DNA of 64,000 nt from Streptomyces justiciae (GTDB taxonomy: Bacteria; Actinomycetota; Actinomycetes; Streptomycetales; Streptomycetaceae). The stretch is taken from assembly GCF_015163075.1 (NCBI RefSeq), contig NZ_JADDXU010000012.1, positions 186,001-250,000 on the forward strand, written 5' to 3'. Each line of letters starts with the position of its first letter. Position 1 is the stretch's first letter. Shown here piece by piece: positions 15,401 to 23,118 of the stretch. The position numbers and the translations under genes are program-made. The notes below the pieces were generated by a model that saw nothing but the letters and a program-made list of their open reading frames with translations, did no database searches and was not told where the DNA came from.

Positions 15401-16833
15401 TCCCCGGCCACGGGCGCCTCGCCACCGTCCGGCAGGGCGACCCCGGCATCCGGAGCCACACCGGGCTCGGGCACGCTCGCGCCCCCCGGAACCTCTTCGT
15501 CCGTGGCCGCCACGATCGCTGCGTCCGGCACTCCCCCGGCATCCGGCGCCGGAGCCGCCGTAGAAGCCTCAGAAACTGCCGAGTTCACAGGAGCCGCAAA
15601 AGCACCAGCAGCGGCAGGAGTGTCAGAGGCCGCCGGGACCGTCCCACCGACCGCGTCGCCCCCCGCACCGGCGACGGGCACACCCTCGCCCCTTACCGGA
15701 ACGCCTTCACTCCCGAGCGGCGCCAACCCCGGCTGCACACCCTCGGGATACGCGCCTTCCGACTGCGCCCCCTCCGGGTACGCCCCTTGCGGCTGCACAC
15801 CTTCCGGCTGAGCACCCTCCGGCTGCGCACCTTCCAGCACGCCTCCCGGCTGCACACCCTCCGAAGGTGCACCCTCCCCCTGCGCCCCGTCCACCTGCGC
15901 CTCCCCCGGCTCCCCCACCCCACCGGCGGCACCCGCCTGCGTGGTCAGGCGGGCGACCGCGGCCTGGGCCGCGCCCACCGGCTCGGGGGCGTGCTGGGCC
16001 GTGGGGTCGGCGGCCGGGACAACCGTTTCGGCAGCCTGGGCCACCGTGCCCGCCGGAGCGGGGGCGCCCCAGGCCGTGGCGCCCTGTGGGGCCATCTCGC
16101 GGAGGGGCTGGGGGATGTCGAGGTACTCGGGGCCCGTGGTCGGCGGGCCCGCGTGACGGGTCGGCGCGCCCGCGGGGCCGCGGTCGGCGAGGGAGCGGAC
16201 CGGGCTCGCGGAGGCGTCGGGGATGGGCGGGCCGAGGTGCAGGGGCCGGCGGGGCGTGATCGGCGGGATCGGCATCGACGGAGCCGACGGGGCCGAGGCG
16301 ACGGGCTGCGGGTCGGGCATACGGACGCCACCGAGGTCGACCGAGCCGCTGTCGCGACCGGCCATCTCGTGCGGACCGGGTTCGTGCACGCCGTCCTCGT
16401 AAGACACCGGCACCGACTTCCCGAGGGACGCCTGCGCGGGCTCGGCGAAGGGCTGGTGCGCCGCGTCCGCGAAGGCCTGGTGCGCCGCGTCCGCGAAGGC
16501 CTGGTGCGCCGGGTCCGCGAAGAGCTGCTGCTCCGGCTCCGCAAAGGCCTGCTGCGTCGGCTCCGTGAAGGCTTGGTGCGCCGCGTCCGCGGGCGGCTCC
16601 TGCGCGGCTTCCGCCGGCGGCGCCTGCACGGTCTCGACGACGGGCTCCGGTGCGGGCGGGGCGACCTCGTTGCCCCATGCGCCCTGGGCGCCCGGCAGCA
16701 GCAACAGGTCTTCGTCCTCGGCGGTGGTCTCGGAGAGGTAGGTGTACGCACCGTGCGCGGGGACGCCCGGCTGCTCCACCATGCCTGCGTTCTCCGGCAG
16801 CCCCTCGCCCGGGACCTGGCCGGTGTCGGTCAT
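12412..16833 (-). CDS. cobT: Giant fusion: disordered N-terminus - BluB (DMB synthase) - CobT phosphoribosyltransferase
   Basis: A 1473-residue protein. Residues 1 to about 900 are Ala/Pro/Glu/Val-rich low complexity with octapeptide repeats (AHQAFADA type, about 78-131) and EGAQP-type repeats (about 320-365). Residues about 905-1115 are a nitroreductase-fold BluB domain (RERRDIRNGF, AAHTAPSVGHSQPWDFVVI, ARAEGLGVGWVSFFDEREM). Residues about 1130-1473 are CobT (RQKRMTKPAGALGMLE, AIFAGDHGVHAQGVTPWPQE, LLTGEMGIANTTASAA, and RLGEGTGALLALPLV with the probable catalytic Glu). BluB makes 5,6-dimethylbenzimidazole from reduced flavin and CobT activates it with nicotinate mononucleotide for the cobalamin lower loop. 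The ATG at 16833 has GAGGGG 6 nt upstream; an extension to 17127 is unlikely. Confidence 0.92.
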   Translation of the reverse strand: MTDTGQVPGEGLPENAGMVEQPGVPAHGAYTYLSETTAEDEDLLLLPGAQGAWGNEVAPPAPEPVVETVQAPPAEAAQEPPADAAHQAFTEPTQQAFAEPEQQLFADPAHQAFADAAHQAFADAAHQPFAEPAQASLGKSVPVSYEDGVHEPGPHEMAGRDSGSVDLGGVRMPDPQPVASAPSAPSMPIPPITPRRPLHLGPPIPDASASPVRSLADRGPAGAPTRHAGPPTTGPEYLDIPQPLREMAPQGATAWGAPAPAGTVAQAAETVVPAADPTAQHAPEPVGAAQAAVARLTTQAGAAGGVGEPGEAQVDGAQGEGAPSEGVQPGGVLEGAQPEGAQPEGVQPQGAYPEGAQSEGAYPEGVQPGLAPLGSEGVPVRGEGVPVAGAGGDAVGGTVPAASDTPAAAGAFAAPVNSAVSEASTAAPAPDAGGVPDAAIVAATDEEVPGGASVPEPGVAPDAGVALPDGGEAPVAGEAPAAVSETGGADVSGAVGGVAEQPVVDAAQGVEPPVASEAAEAGEALAPQPQEAPASETEQTPVAEAIEVAEVAAAAGQTVAPDVSDPDAVTPEGTAPAIAGPEATVPTAPAPEAVTPEAVSAPPEADVEQPAAETALATGPEAAAAATDQLAQPEGAPAAPAEPVATAEATVVEPPAEVAPATEPLPAPADITQAQTEQSAESAAQPDDATASHNAVTPSHTPDTPAATPLDAPAPAPLADAAHPADLQAASAQAPAAPQPPQPSPPHALIAQPAGPQVLFMDQATPAQTSAAPDLAPGAPLAAHPDQPMGQFVPVEGSVPTTPHLAPTPPQPLVLPTEATEAVEPTQAAQTPGTGATEAPPAQGQPAVPAPRDGDTPELAEAEAEAELVQNADDLDTRAADQEESTATVEEVRQSTGPAAPAYDDAEREAVLKVMRERRDIRNGFRSDPIPHEVLLRVLEAAHTAPSVGHSQPWDFVVIRSADTRRSMHELAMRQRDAYAKSLPKGRAKQFKELKIEAILDTPVNIVVTADPTRGGRHTLGRHTQPQMAPYSAALAVENLWLAARAEGLGVGWVSFFDEREMVRALGLPEHLEVIAYLCVGYVDEFPDEPELMQAGWSKRRPLSWVVHEETYGRRALPGEEPHDLLAETVAQIRPLDAKALGEAWERQKRMTKPAGALGMLEIISAQLSGLSRQCPPPIPEPAAVAIFAGDHGVHAQGVTPWPQEVTAQMVANFLGGGAVCNAFASQVGAEVCVVDVGVAADLPATPGLLPRKVRAGTSDMTAGPAMTREEAKQAIEVGIETARDLVAAGNKALLTGEMGIANTTASAALISVFTDTDPAEVTGRGTGINDETLARKTEVVRRAIEVHQPDPADPIGVLAAIGGFEHAAMVGLLLGGASLRTPVILDGVSAGAAALVARAIAPEVLAACIAGHRSAEPGHVAALNKLGLRPLVDLDLRLGEGTGALLALPLVQSTARAMHEVATFDSAGVTEK

Positions 16834-17200
16834 GCGTACCCCTCGCCCATCGGTTAGTGCTTCTACGACCAGCTCACCGGGAACGGCGCACCGACCGCCC
16901 CCGCAGTGAAGAACGAGCGTGCGTGCCCAGCGGCACGAACGGCCCGCCGAGAAAGACGACAAAGCCATTAACTGGCATTGTCCCGGCCGTTCCCCCGTCG
17001 CGACAGGTTGATCCGCGACAGCCCGCTGTGGACTGCGCCACGTTGCGCGTCCTCCGGTTCTGCCGTACCACACCCACCCCAAAACGGGCGCGTTTTCCGG
17101 ACATTGACGAACGAAAGACCGGGCCACCGGGTGCGGTACAACAGTCGGCCAGCCTACCGCGCGCGGTACGACAACAGGATCACCGGGACGGCGTACAGGG
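16834..17200. other. Gene-free gap between cobT fusion and cobL (367 bp)
   Basis: No convincing coding sequence was seen. The base composition falls in places (GCCATTAACTGGCATTG near 16960), which may hold the cobT promoter on the minus strand. Two copies of a GCGGTAC-ACA-like word lie at about 17132 and 17166. I found no cobalamin-riboswitch B12-box-like sequence. Confidence 0.5.
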
Positions 17201-18412
17201 TCATACCGTGCGATCGGCGAGCGCCCCGCTGAGCAGGAACGCGACGCTCCGTTCCTTCTCCGTCCAGGCCCTGGTGTCGAGTTCGACGGACTGCAGGAGG
17301 GCGCACTCGACGCGGTAGCCGTGCTCCGTCAGGTCGCGGCCGAGGAGTTCGGCCTCGTCGCGGGTCGAGGCGTGGGCGACGATGCGCTGCGGGCGGCGGT
17401 CGGCGACCGCGGAGACGACGGCGGCTCCCCCGCCGCCGACGCGGACGACGTCCGGTTCGGGCAGGTTCTCCAGGACGTGCGGGGCGGTGCCGCGGACGAT
17501 CTGGAGCTGGACGCCGAAGCGGCGGGCGGCGGCGTCGGTGCGGCCGCAGGCGGTGAGGTCCCGGTCGACGGCGATGACGGCGGCACCGGCCCGGGCGGCC
17601 TCGACGGCGAAGGCGCCGCTGCCGCAGCCGATGTCCCAGACGAGGTCGCCCACGCGCGGGCCGAGGCGGGCGAGTTGGGCCGCGCGCAGCAGATCCGTCT
17701 CGCCCTCGCCGAGCGGGCCGTCGTACGCCTCGGCGGGCTGGGTCCAGCCGCGCGGTCCGGTGCCCGGGTCGCGCCCGGAGATCCAGCCGCCGCCCTCCCC
17801 GGCGCTGACCGGGCCGCCGATGACGATGACCACGTTGGGGTCACGCCAGGTGTGGTCGGCGGCCTTGTCGGAGGTGAGGATCGTGACCTGTTCGCGGTCG
17901 GTGCCGAGTTCCTCGCAGATGACGAAGGTGCGGTGGACGCCCTCCATGAGGAGACCGAGTTCGGCGGGGCCCGCGCCGGGTGAGGTGAGGACGGCGACCT
18001 TGGTGTGGGCGCGGCACACGTTCACCGCGCGGCGCAGGGTGCGGCGGTGTGCGACGACCACCTGGGCGTCGTCCCAGGGCATGCCGGCGCGGGCGAAGGC
18101 GGCGGCGACCGACGAGACGGCGGGGACGACCTCGACCTCCAGGCCGAACTCGGGTGCGCGCAGGGTCCGTACGACTCCGAAGAAGCCGGGGTCGCCGTCC
18201 GCGAGGACGACCGCGGTGCCGCGGTGGCCGGCGATCCGGCGGGCGGCCAGGGAGACGCTGCCGAGGCGGATGCGCTCGGCGGCGGGCGGCACCTCGGGCA
18301 GTGCCAGGTGGTGGGCGGCGCCTGCCACCAGGGTCGCGGCGCCGAGTGCGGCGCGTGCCGCGGCCGTCAGCGGCGAGCCGTCCCAGCCGATCACCGTGAC
18401 CCGGTCGGCCAT
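17201..18412 (-). CDS. cobL: Precorrin-6Y C5,15-methyltransferase (decarboxylating), CbiE-CbiT fusion
   Basis: A 403-residue bifunctional enzyme. The N-terminal CbiE domain begins MADRVTVIGWDGSPLT and contains VVLADGDPGFFGVVRTL and VVPAVSSVAAAFARAGMPWD. A middle linker (WISGRDPGTGPRGWTQPAEA) leads to the C-terminal CbiT domain with GEGETDLLRAAQLARLGPRV and the SAM motif VWDIGCGSGAFAVEAARAGA. It methylates C5 and C15 and decarboxylates C12 acetate of the corrin precursor. The neighbourhood with cysG and BluB-CobT marks a partial cobalamin cluster; most other cob genes must be elsewhere. Usual family length is about 400-410. Confidence 0.92.
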   Translation of the reverse strand: MADRVTVIGWDGSPLTAAARAALGAATLVAGAAHHLALPEVPPAAERIRLGSVSLAARRIAGHRGTAVVLADGDPGFFGVVRTLRAPEFGLEVEVVPAVSSVAAAFARAGMPWDDAQVVVAHRRTLRRAVNVCRAHTKVAVLTSPGAGPAELGLLMEGVHRTFVICEELGTDREQVTILTSDKAADHTWRDPNVVIVIGGPVSAGEGGGWISGRDPGTGPRGWTQPAEAYDGPLGEGETDLLRAAQLARLGPRVGDLVWDIGCGSGAFAVEAARAGAAVIAVDRDLTACGRTDAAARRFGVQLQIVRGTAPHVLENLPEPDVVRVGGGGAAVVSAVADRRPQRIVAHASTRDEAELLGRDLTEHGYRVECALLQSVELDTRAWTEKERSVAFLLSGALADRTV

Positions 18413-18514
18413 CGTCGTCAGTCTCCAGGGTTTGCGCAGGTCGTCAGGGGCGGGCTTCGTGAGGGTACCTGGTCGACCCGGCGAACGCGGCAGCGGTACC
18501 GCACGCCCCCTGGT

Positions 18515-19153
18515 TCAGTTCCAGTCGCCGTACGACGTGAAACCGCTCGTGTCGGCCAGCTGCTCCCCGGCGCCCTCGATGTCCTCCGGCAGCAGGCTCC
18601 AGACGATGAAGTCGGTGCGGACGTCGGCCCAGGTGTCGTCCTCGGTGCGGACGCGCGCTATGCAGGCGTTGCGCAGGACGCCCTCGCTGATGCAGCCGAT
18701 CTTCTGGGCGACCTGCTGGGAGGCGGTGTTGTCGGCGGCCGTGCGGAGCTCTATGCGCTCGAACTTCTGGTCGGTGAACAGCCATTGGGCGGTGGCGAGC
18801 GCGGCCTCGGAGGCGTAGCCCTCGCCGCGGGCCCAGGGGGCGATGATGTACGACAGTTCGGTCGACCTGACGTGCCAGTTGGTCTTGGTGAGTTGGACGA
18901 TGCCGACGAGGCGCTGGGTGAGGAACTCGGTGACGGCGAGGTCGAGTCCGCGGCCCGCGGCGCGTTCGGTGGGCGCGTACTCGGTGATCCAGCCGCGCGC
19001 GCTCTCCTCGGTGAAGGGCTGGGGGACGTCGGTCCAGGCGACGATCTGCTCGTCGTTCATCATCTCGGTCAGCGCGGGCACGTCGTCCTCGTCGAGGGGA
19101 CGCAGCACCAACCGCTCCGTGCTGATGGAGATGTTGGGGAAGGTGCTAGTCAT
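18515..19153 (-). CDS. RimJ/RimL-type GNAT N-acetyltransferase
   Basis: A 212-residue protein starting MTSTFPNISISTERLVLRPL, the typical opening of the RimJ/RimL group. The CoA-binding segment is PWARGEGYASEAALATAQWL, followed by RIELRTAADNTASQQVAQKI, matching the family. It should acetylate a protein N-terminus or an amino acid/polyamine; the acceptor is unknown. The ATG at 19153 has GGAG 8 nt upstream, favouring it over the frame that continues to 19255. It is transcribed in the same direction as cobL, 100 bp upstream of it. Confidence 0.88.
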   Translation of the reverse strand: MTSTFPNISISTERLVLRPLDEDDVPALTEMMNDEQIVAWTDVPQPFTEESARGWITEYAPTERAAGRGLDLAVTEFLTQRLVGIVQLTKTNWHVRSTELSYIIAPWARGEGYASEAALATAQWLFTDQKFERIELRTAADNTASQQVAQKIGCISEGVLRNACIARVRTEDDTWADVRTDFIVWSLLPEDIEGAGEQLADTSGFTSYGDWN

Positions 19154-19306
19154 GCGCCGCTCCGTAACCTTCGGAAAACCTTCAAGTCCTGCCGGGGTCC
19201 TGCTGAACTGCCCAGCATGCAGCATGAAAGCACCGGACCGCACTACAGGGTCCACCCGGGGTGAGCGAGTGGACCCTGTGCGTGGCGATACGCGGTATAC
19301 GCGCGG

Positions 19307-20125
19307 TCAGCCGGTGGTGACCGGCAGGACGCTGCCCTGGTACTTGTCCTCGATGAACTTCCTGACCTCCGCGGAGGTCAGGAGCTTCGCGAGCTTCTCG
19401 ACCCTGGGGTCGTCCTCGTCGCCGCGCTTGACGGCGAGGAGGTTGGCGTAGGGGTTGTCCTTCGCCGACTCCAGGAGGATCGCGTCCTCGGTGGGGCTGA
19501 GGCCCGCGTCCTGGGCATAGTTGTTGTTGATGACCGCGGCGGCCACGTCGTCGAGCGAGCGCGGCAGTTGGGCCGGTTCCAGCTCCTTGAACCTCAGGTG
19601 CCGGGGGTTGGCCGCGATGTCCGCGGGCGACGCGTCGGTGGCCGCGCCGTCCTTGAGCGTGATGACGCCCTGGGAGGCGAGGAGTTTCAGCGCGCGGCCC
19701 TCGTTGGTGGTGTCGTTGGGCACGGCGACGGTGGCTCCGTCGGCGAGCTTCGTGACGTCCGCGGTCTTCTTCGAGTAGACGCCCATGGGCGGGAGATAGG
19801 CGTCCACGACCGGAACGAGGTCCGTTCCCTTGGACTTGTTGAAGTCGTCCAGGTAGGGCTTGTTCTGGTAGAGGTTCGCGTCGAGCGAGCCTTCCTGGAG
19901 CGCGGTGTTCGGCAGGACGTAGTCCGTGAACTCCTTGATCTCCAGCTTCAGGCCCGCCTTGTCGGCGAGGTTGTCCTTGATGTACGTCAGGACCTCGCCG
20001 GCCGGGACGGCGGTGGCGCCGACGACCAGGGTGCCGTCGTCACCACCGCCGCTGTCCTGAGAACCGCAGGCGGCGAGCCCGAGGGCGAGAGCGAGGACCG
20101 AGGCGGCGGTGAGTGTCTTGCGCAT
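19307..20125 (-). CDS. metQ: Methionine ABC transporter substrate-binding lipoprotein MetQ (paralogue 1)
   Basis: A 272-residue NlpA/MetQ lipoprotein. A signal peptide with lipobox LGLAACGSQ puts the lipidated Cys at about residue 20. The mature part has LKLEIKEFTDYVLPNTALQE, LYQNKPYLDDFNKSKGTDL, AVPNDTTNEGRALKLL and INNNYAQDAGLSPTEDAILL, the family signature order. It binds methionine (or a close analogue) outside the membrane and delivers it to MetI/MetN. It is the last gene of the operon, 10 bp after a second metQ with about 55-60% visible identity. Confidence 0.92.
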   Translation of the reverse strand: MRKTLTAASVLALALGLAACGSQDSGGGDDGTLVVGATAVPAGEVLTYIKDNLADKAGLKLEIKEFTDYVLPNTALQEGSLDANLYQNKPYLDDFNKSKGTDLVPVVDAYLPPMGVYSKKTADVTKLADGATVAVPNDTTNEGRALKLLASQGVITLKDGAATDASPADIAANPRHLRFKELEPAQLPRSLDDVAAAVINNNYAQDAGLSPTEDAILLESAKDNPYANLLAVKRGDEDDPRVEKLAKLLTSAEVRKFIEDKYQGSVLPVTTG

Positions 20126-20135
20126 GCCGGGCGCC

Positions 20136-20972
20136 TCAGAAGGACGGAATGACGGAGCCGTCGTACTTGTCCTCGATGAACTTCTTGACCTCGTCGGAGG
20201 TGAGGAGCTTGGCGAGCTTCTTCACGCGCGGGTCGTCCTCGTTGCCGTCCTTCACCGCGAGGAAGTTGCCGTACGGGTTGTCCTTGGCGGACTCCAGGAC
20301 GAGGGCGTCCTTCGCGGGGGACAGGTCGGCCTCGATGGCGTAGTTGCCGTTGATGACGGCCGCGTCGACGTCGTCCAGGGAGCGCGGGGTCTGGGCCGCC
20401 TCCAGTTCCTTGAACTTGAGGTTCTTGGGGTTCTTGGTGATGTCGGCGGGGGTCGCCTCGTTGCCCACGCCGTCCTTGAGCGTGATGATCCCGTTGGCGG
20501 CGAGCAGCTTGAGGGCACGGGCCTCGTTGACGCTGTCGTTCGGGACCGCGATCGTCGCGCCGCTCTTCAGCGCGTCGGCGCTCTTCACCTTGTGGGAGTA
20601 GAGGCCGAGCGGCTCCAGGTGGACCGTGACGACGGGCACGATGTGGGTGCCGTTCTTCTTGTTGAAGTCGTCGAGGTACGGCTGGTTCTGGAAGTAGTTG
20701 GCGTCGACCGAGCCGTCCTCCGTCGCCGTGTTCGGCGTGACGTAGTCGGTGAACTCCTTGACCTCCAGGTCGAGGCCCGCCTTCTTCGCCAGGTTGTCCT
20801 TCACGTAGTTGAGGATCTCGGCGTGCGGGACGGGGCTCGCGGCGACGACGAGCGGGCCGCTCGTGTCGGAGGAGCCGGCGGAGTCGGAGTCCGAGGAGCC
20901 GCAGGCGGTGAGTCCGAAGGTGAGGGCGCCGGCGGCGAGGACTGCGGTCGTGAGCTTTGCGGTGTTACGCAC
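20136..20972 (-). CDS. metQ: Methionine ABC transporter substrate-binding lipoprotein MetQ (paralogue 2)
   Basis: A 278-residue MetQ lipoprotein, GTG start with AAGGAAAGG upstream. The lipobox is GLTACGSSD (Cys at about 24), followed by a Ser/Asp-rich tether. Core motifs are LDLEVKEFTDYVTPNTATED, YFQNQPYLDDFNKKNGTHI, AVPNDSVNEARALKLLAANG and INGNYAIEADLSPAKDALVL. It is the first binding protein after metI and is separated from it by 70 bp containing a hairpin, a common device to raise binding-protein levels. The tandem paralogues may divide L- and D-methionine or methionine derivatives; that is inference. Confidence 0.92.
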   Translation of the reverse strand: MRNTAKLTTAVLAAGALTFGLTACGSSDSDSAGSSDTSGPLVVAASPVPHAEILNYVKDNLAKKAGLDLEVKEFTDYVTPNTATEDGSVDANYFQNQPYLDDFNKKNGTHIVPVVTVHLEPLGLYSHKVKSADALKSGATIAVPNDSVNEARALKLLAANGIITLKDGVGNEATPADITKNPKNLKFKELEAAQTPRSLDDVDAAVINGNYAIEADLSPAKDALVLESAKDNPYGNFLAVKDGNEDDPRVKKLAKLLTSDEVKKFIEDKYDGSVIPSF

Positions 20973-21002
20973 GAAAAGTGCCTTTCCTTTTGGGCAGAGC
21001 GA

Positions 21003-21024
21003 CCCCGCGGTTTGTGGTGCGGGG
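21003..21024 (-). other. Intercistronic hairpin between metI and metQ
   Basis: CCCCGC (21003-21008) pairs with GCGGGG (21019-21024) around a 10-nt loop, in the 70-bp gap between metI and the first metQ. Such hairpins can protect 3' ends or cause partial termination, adjusting the ratio of permease to binding protein. Role inferred from position. Confidence 0.45.
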
Positions 21025-21042
21025 AAGTTTTTTGGGGTGGAG

Positions 21043-21768
21043 TCAGACGGTCTTGGTGTCCGCCGTCGCGGCCTTCAGCAGCCGTAGCTTCGGGGCCGGG
21101 CCGGTCTTGCCGCCGCGGCTGTGCAGCGAGCGGGCCGCGAAGTCGCCGGCGAACTGGATCAGCGAGATGACGACCGCGAGGATCGCGACGGTGATCCACA
21201 TGAGCTGGGTCTCGAAGCGCTGGTAGCCGTAGCGGATGGCGATGTCGCCGAGGCCGCCGGCGCCGACGGTGCCGGCCATGGCGGAGTAGCCGATCAGCGC
21301 CACGATCGTGGTCGTGGTGCTGGCGATCAGAGAGGGCAGCGACTCCGGTACGAGGACCTTGCGGACGATCGTCCAGGTGTTGCCGCCCATCGACTGCACG
21401 GCCTCGACCAGTCCGCCGTCCACTTCGCGGACAGCCGTCTCGACCAGCCGCGCGAAGAACGGGATCGCCCCGATGGCGAGCGGCACGATCGCGGCCTCGC
21501 GGCCGATGGTGGTGCCGGTGATGGAGCGGGTGAAGCCCATCAGCGCGACCATCAGGATGATGAACGGCATCGACCGGGCGACGTTCACGACCTGCCCGAT
21601 GACCTTGTTGGCGACGACGTTCTGGAGGAGTCCGCCCCGGTCGGTGAGGACGAGGAGGACGCCGAGCGGGAGGCCGCCGACGACGGCGATGACGGTGGAC
21701 CAGCCGACCATGTAGAGGGTGTCCCAACACGCCTGGGACAGCAGCGGCTGCATCTCGGACCAGGTCAC
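21043..21768 (-). CDS. metI: Methionine ABC transporter permease MetI
   Basis: A 241-residue integral membrane protein with about five helices: DTLYMVGWSTVIAVVGGLPL, a helix around MPFIILMVALMGFTRSITG, IVPLAIGAIPFFARLVETAV, STTTTIVALIGYSAMAGTVG and WITVAILAVVISLIQFAGDF. The coupling (EAA) loop is REVDGGLVEAVQSMGGNTW. It forms the channel for methionine with MetN. The GTG start overlaps the metN stop by 4 bp (GTGA), indicating translational coupling. Confidence 0.92.
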   Translation of the reverse strand: MTWSEMQPLLSQACWDTLYMVGWSTVIAVVGGLPLGVLLVLTDRGGLLQNVVANKVIGQVVNVARSMPFIILMVALMGFTRSITGTTIGREAAIVPLAIGAIPFFARLVETAVREVDGGLVEAVQSMGGNTWTIVRKVLVPESLPSLIASTTTTIVALIGYSAMAGTVGAGGLGDIAIRYGYQRFETQLMWITVAILAVVISLIQFAGDFAARSLHSRGGKTGPAPKLRLLKAATADTKTV

Positions 21769-22796
21769 TTGGCACCTTCCTTCACGAGCACCGGCTCGTC
21801 GATGACGTCGATCTGGAGGCCCTGTTCGCGCAGGAACCCGATCGGCACGACGTTGTCCTCGTAGCGGCCGGGCAGTTCGATGCGCATCCGGCCGACCTGG
21901 AGGCCGCCGACGGTGTCGATGGCGGCGCCGAGGATGGAGATGTCGATGTTGTAGGTGCGCGACAGCTGGGAGATGACCGGCTGGGTCGCGGCCTCGCCGT
22001 GGAAGGTGACGTCGACGACGGTGCGGTCGTCCCCGGTGGCCTCGCCGCCGACCGGGAAGAGCGCGGTGGCGAGCTCGGAGCCGGGGGTGGCGAGCAGCTC
22101 GCTCACCGTCCCGGACTCGACGATGCGGCCGTTCTCCATGAGGGCGGCGGAGTCGCAGATCGACTTCACGACGTCCATCTCGTGGGTGATGAGCAGGACG
22201 GTCAGGCCCAGCTGGCGGTTGAGGTCGCGCAGCAGCTGGAGGATCGAGCGCGTGGTCTCCGGGTCGAGGGCGCTGGTGGCCTCGTCGGAGAGCAGCACCT
22301 TGGGGTCGCCGGCCAGGGCGCGGGCGATGCCGACGCGCTGCTTCTGGCCGCCGGAGAGCTGGGCGGGGTAGGCCTTGGCCTTGTCGGCGAGTCCGACGAG
22401 GTCGAGCAGCTCGAGGGCCTTCCGCGACCGCTCCTTCCCCGACTTGCCGAGGATTTCGAGGGGCAGCTCCACGTTGTCCTGCACGGTCCGGGAGGACAGC
22501 AGGTTGAAGTGCTGGAAGACCATGCCGATACGGCTGCGCGCCTCGCGCAGTTCCTTGCCGGCCCGCGGTCCGCGCCCGGCGAGGGCGGTGAGGTCCTGGC
22601 CGGCGACGGTGACCGTGCCGGCGGTGGGGCGCTCCAGCAGGTTGACGCAGCGGATGAGGGAGGACTTGCCGGCGCCGGACTGGCCGATGACGCCGTACAC
22701 CTCGCCTTCGCGGACGTGGAGATCGACGCCGTCGAGGGCGGTGACCTCGCGGCCGCGTGAGCGGTAGACCTTGGTCAGGCCCGTTGTGGTGATCAC
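21765..22796 (-). CDS. metN: Methionine ABC transporter ATP-binding protein MetN
   Basis: A 343-residue ATPase, the same length as E. coli MetN when the GTG at 22796 is used (GGAA about 7 nt upstream). Walker A is GQSGAGKSS, the signature is LSGGQKQRVGIARAL, and Walker B is VLLSDEATSALD. Residues about 265-343 form the NIL regulatory domain (TQPVISQLSRTYNIDISILG), which binds methionine and inhibits transport in the family. The longer frame to 22994 includes a region where the leader peptide lies and lacks a ribosome site. First gene of metN-metI-metQ-metQ. Confidence 0.93.
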   Translation of the reverse strand: MITTTGLTKVYRSRGREVTALDGVDLHVREGEVYGVIGQSGAGKSSLIRCVNLLERPTAGTVTVAGQDLTALAGRGPRAGKELREARSRIGMVFQHFNLLSSRTVQDNVELPLEILGKSGKERSRKALELLDLVGLADKAKAYPAQLSGGQKQRVGIARALAGDPKVLLSDEATSALDPETTRSILQLLRDLNRQLGLTVLLITHEMDVVKSICDSAALMENGRIVESGTVSELLATPGSELATALFPVGGEATGDDRTVVDVTFHGEAATQPVISQLSRTYNIDISILGAAIDTVGGLQVGRMRIELPGRYEDNVVPIGFLREQGLQIDVIDEPVLVKEGAK

Positions 22797-22959
22797 TGGG
22801 ATTCCATCACTGTCGGGTACGTACGCGGGCGTGGGTGTGCCTTGGTACGGGAGGAACGGTGTGCGCGGGGCAGCACGGTCACGTACGGCGAGGCCTGTAC
22901 GGACATGCCACGGCTGCTCGCTTCGGGGCGCGAGGCTCAGGGGGTGGTGCGGGGGCCCT

Positions 22960-22983
22960 CTAGAAGGCGCACATTCGACACAT
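22960..22983 (-). CDS. Candidate Met/Cys leader peptide MCRMCAF upstream of metN
   Basis: A 7-codon frame on the minus strand reads ATG TGT CGA ATG TGC GCC TTC TAG, about 165 nt before the metN start. Four of seven residues are sulfur amino acids, at codons chance would rarely pair. Cysteine-rich upstream peptides that respond to cysteine supply are known before sulfur genes in other actinobacteria. No ribosome site precedes it, so it would have to be leaderless or weakly translated. Downstream, CTCGC-8 nt-GCGAG could form a small hairpin. A leader role is inference. Confidence 0.4.
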   Translation of the reverse strand: MCRMCAF

Positions 22984-23080
22984 ACAGCGAGCACCGGGCG
23001 TCATGGTCGCCTCGGTCGCAAAGGTGCGGTCGCTCGTCGTGGTCATGGAATCAGTAAAGCAGACGTATGGTCCTTACCAG

Positions 23081-23111
23081 CCGCCGCTGTCCGCATGGTG
23101 GACAGCGGCGG
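23081..23111 (-). terminator. Intrinsic terminator of the HAD phosphatase gene
   Basis: A perfect 12-bp stem (CCGCCGCTGTCC, 23081-23092, with GGACAGCGGCGG, 23100-23111) and a 7-nt loop, 7 bp past the stop of the HAD gene on the minus strand. It separates that gene from the met operon promoter region. Confidence 0.88.
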
Positions 23112-23118
23112 ACAGGGT

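Noticed and set aside
16834..17200. Cobalamin riboswitch before the cobT fusion
   Set aside because: No B12-box-like core was seen in the 367-bp gap on either strand.
22797..23118. SAM-responsive riboswitch before metN
   Set aside because: No S-box or other SAM-riboswitch core sequence was recognised; only the short Met/Cys frame and a terminator for the HAD gene.
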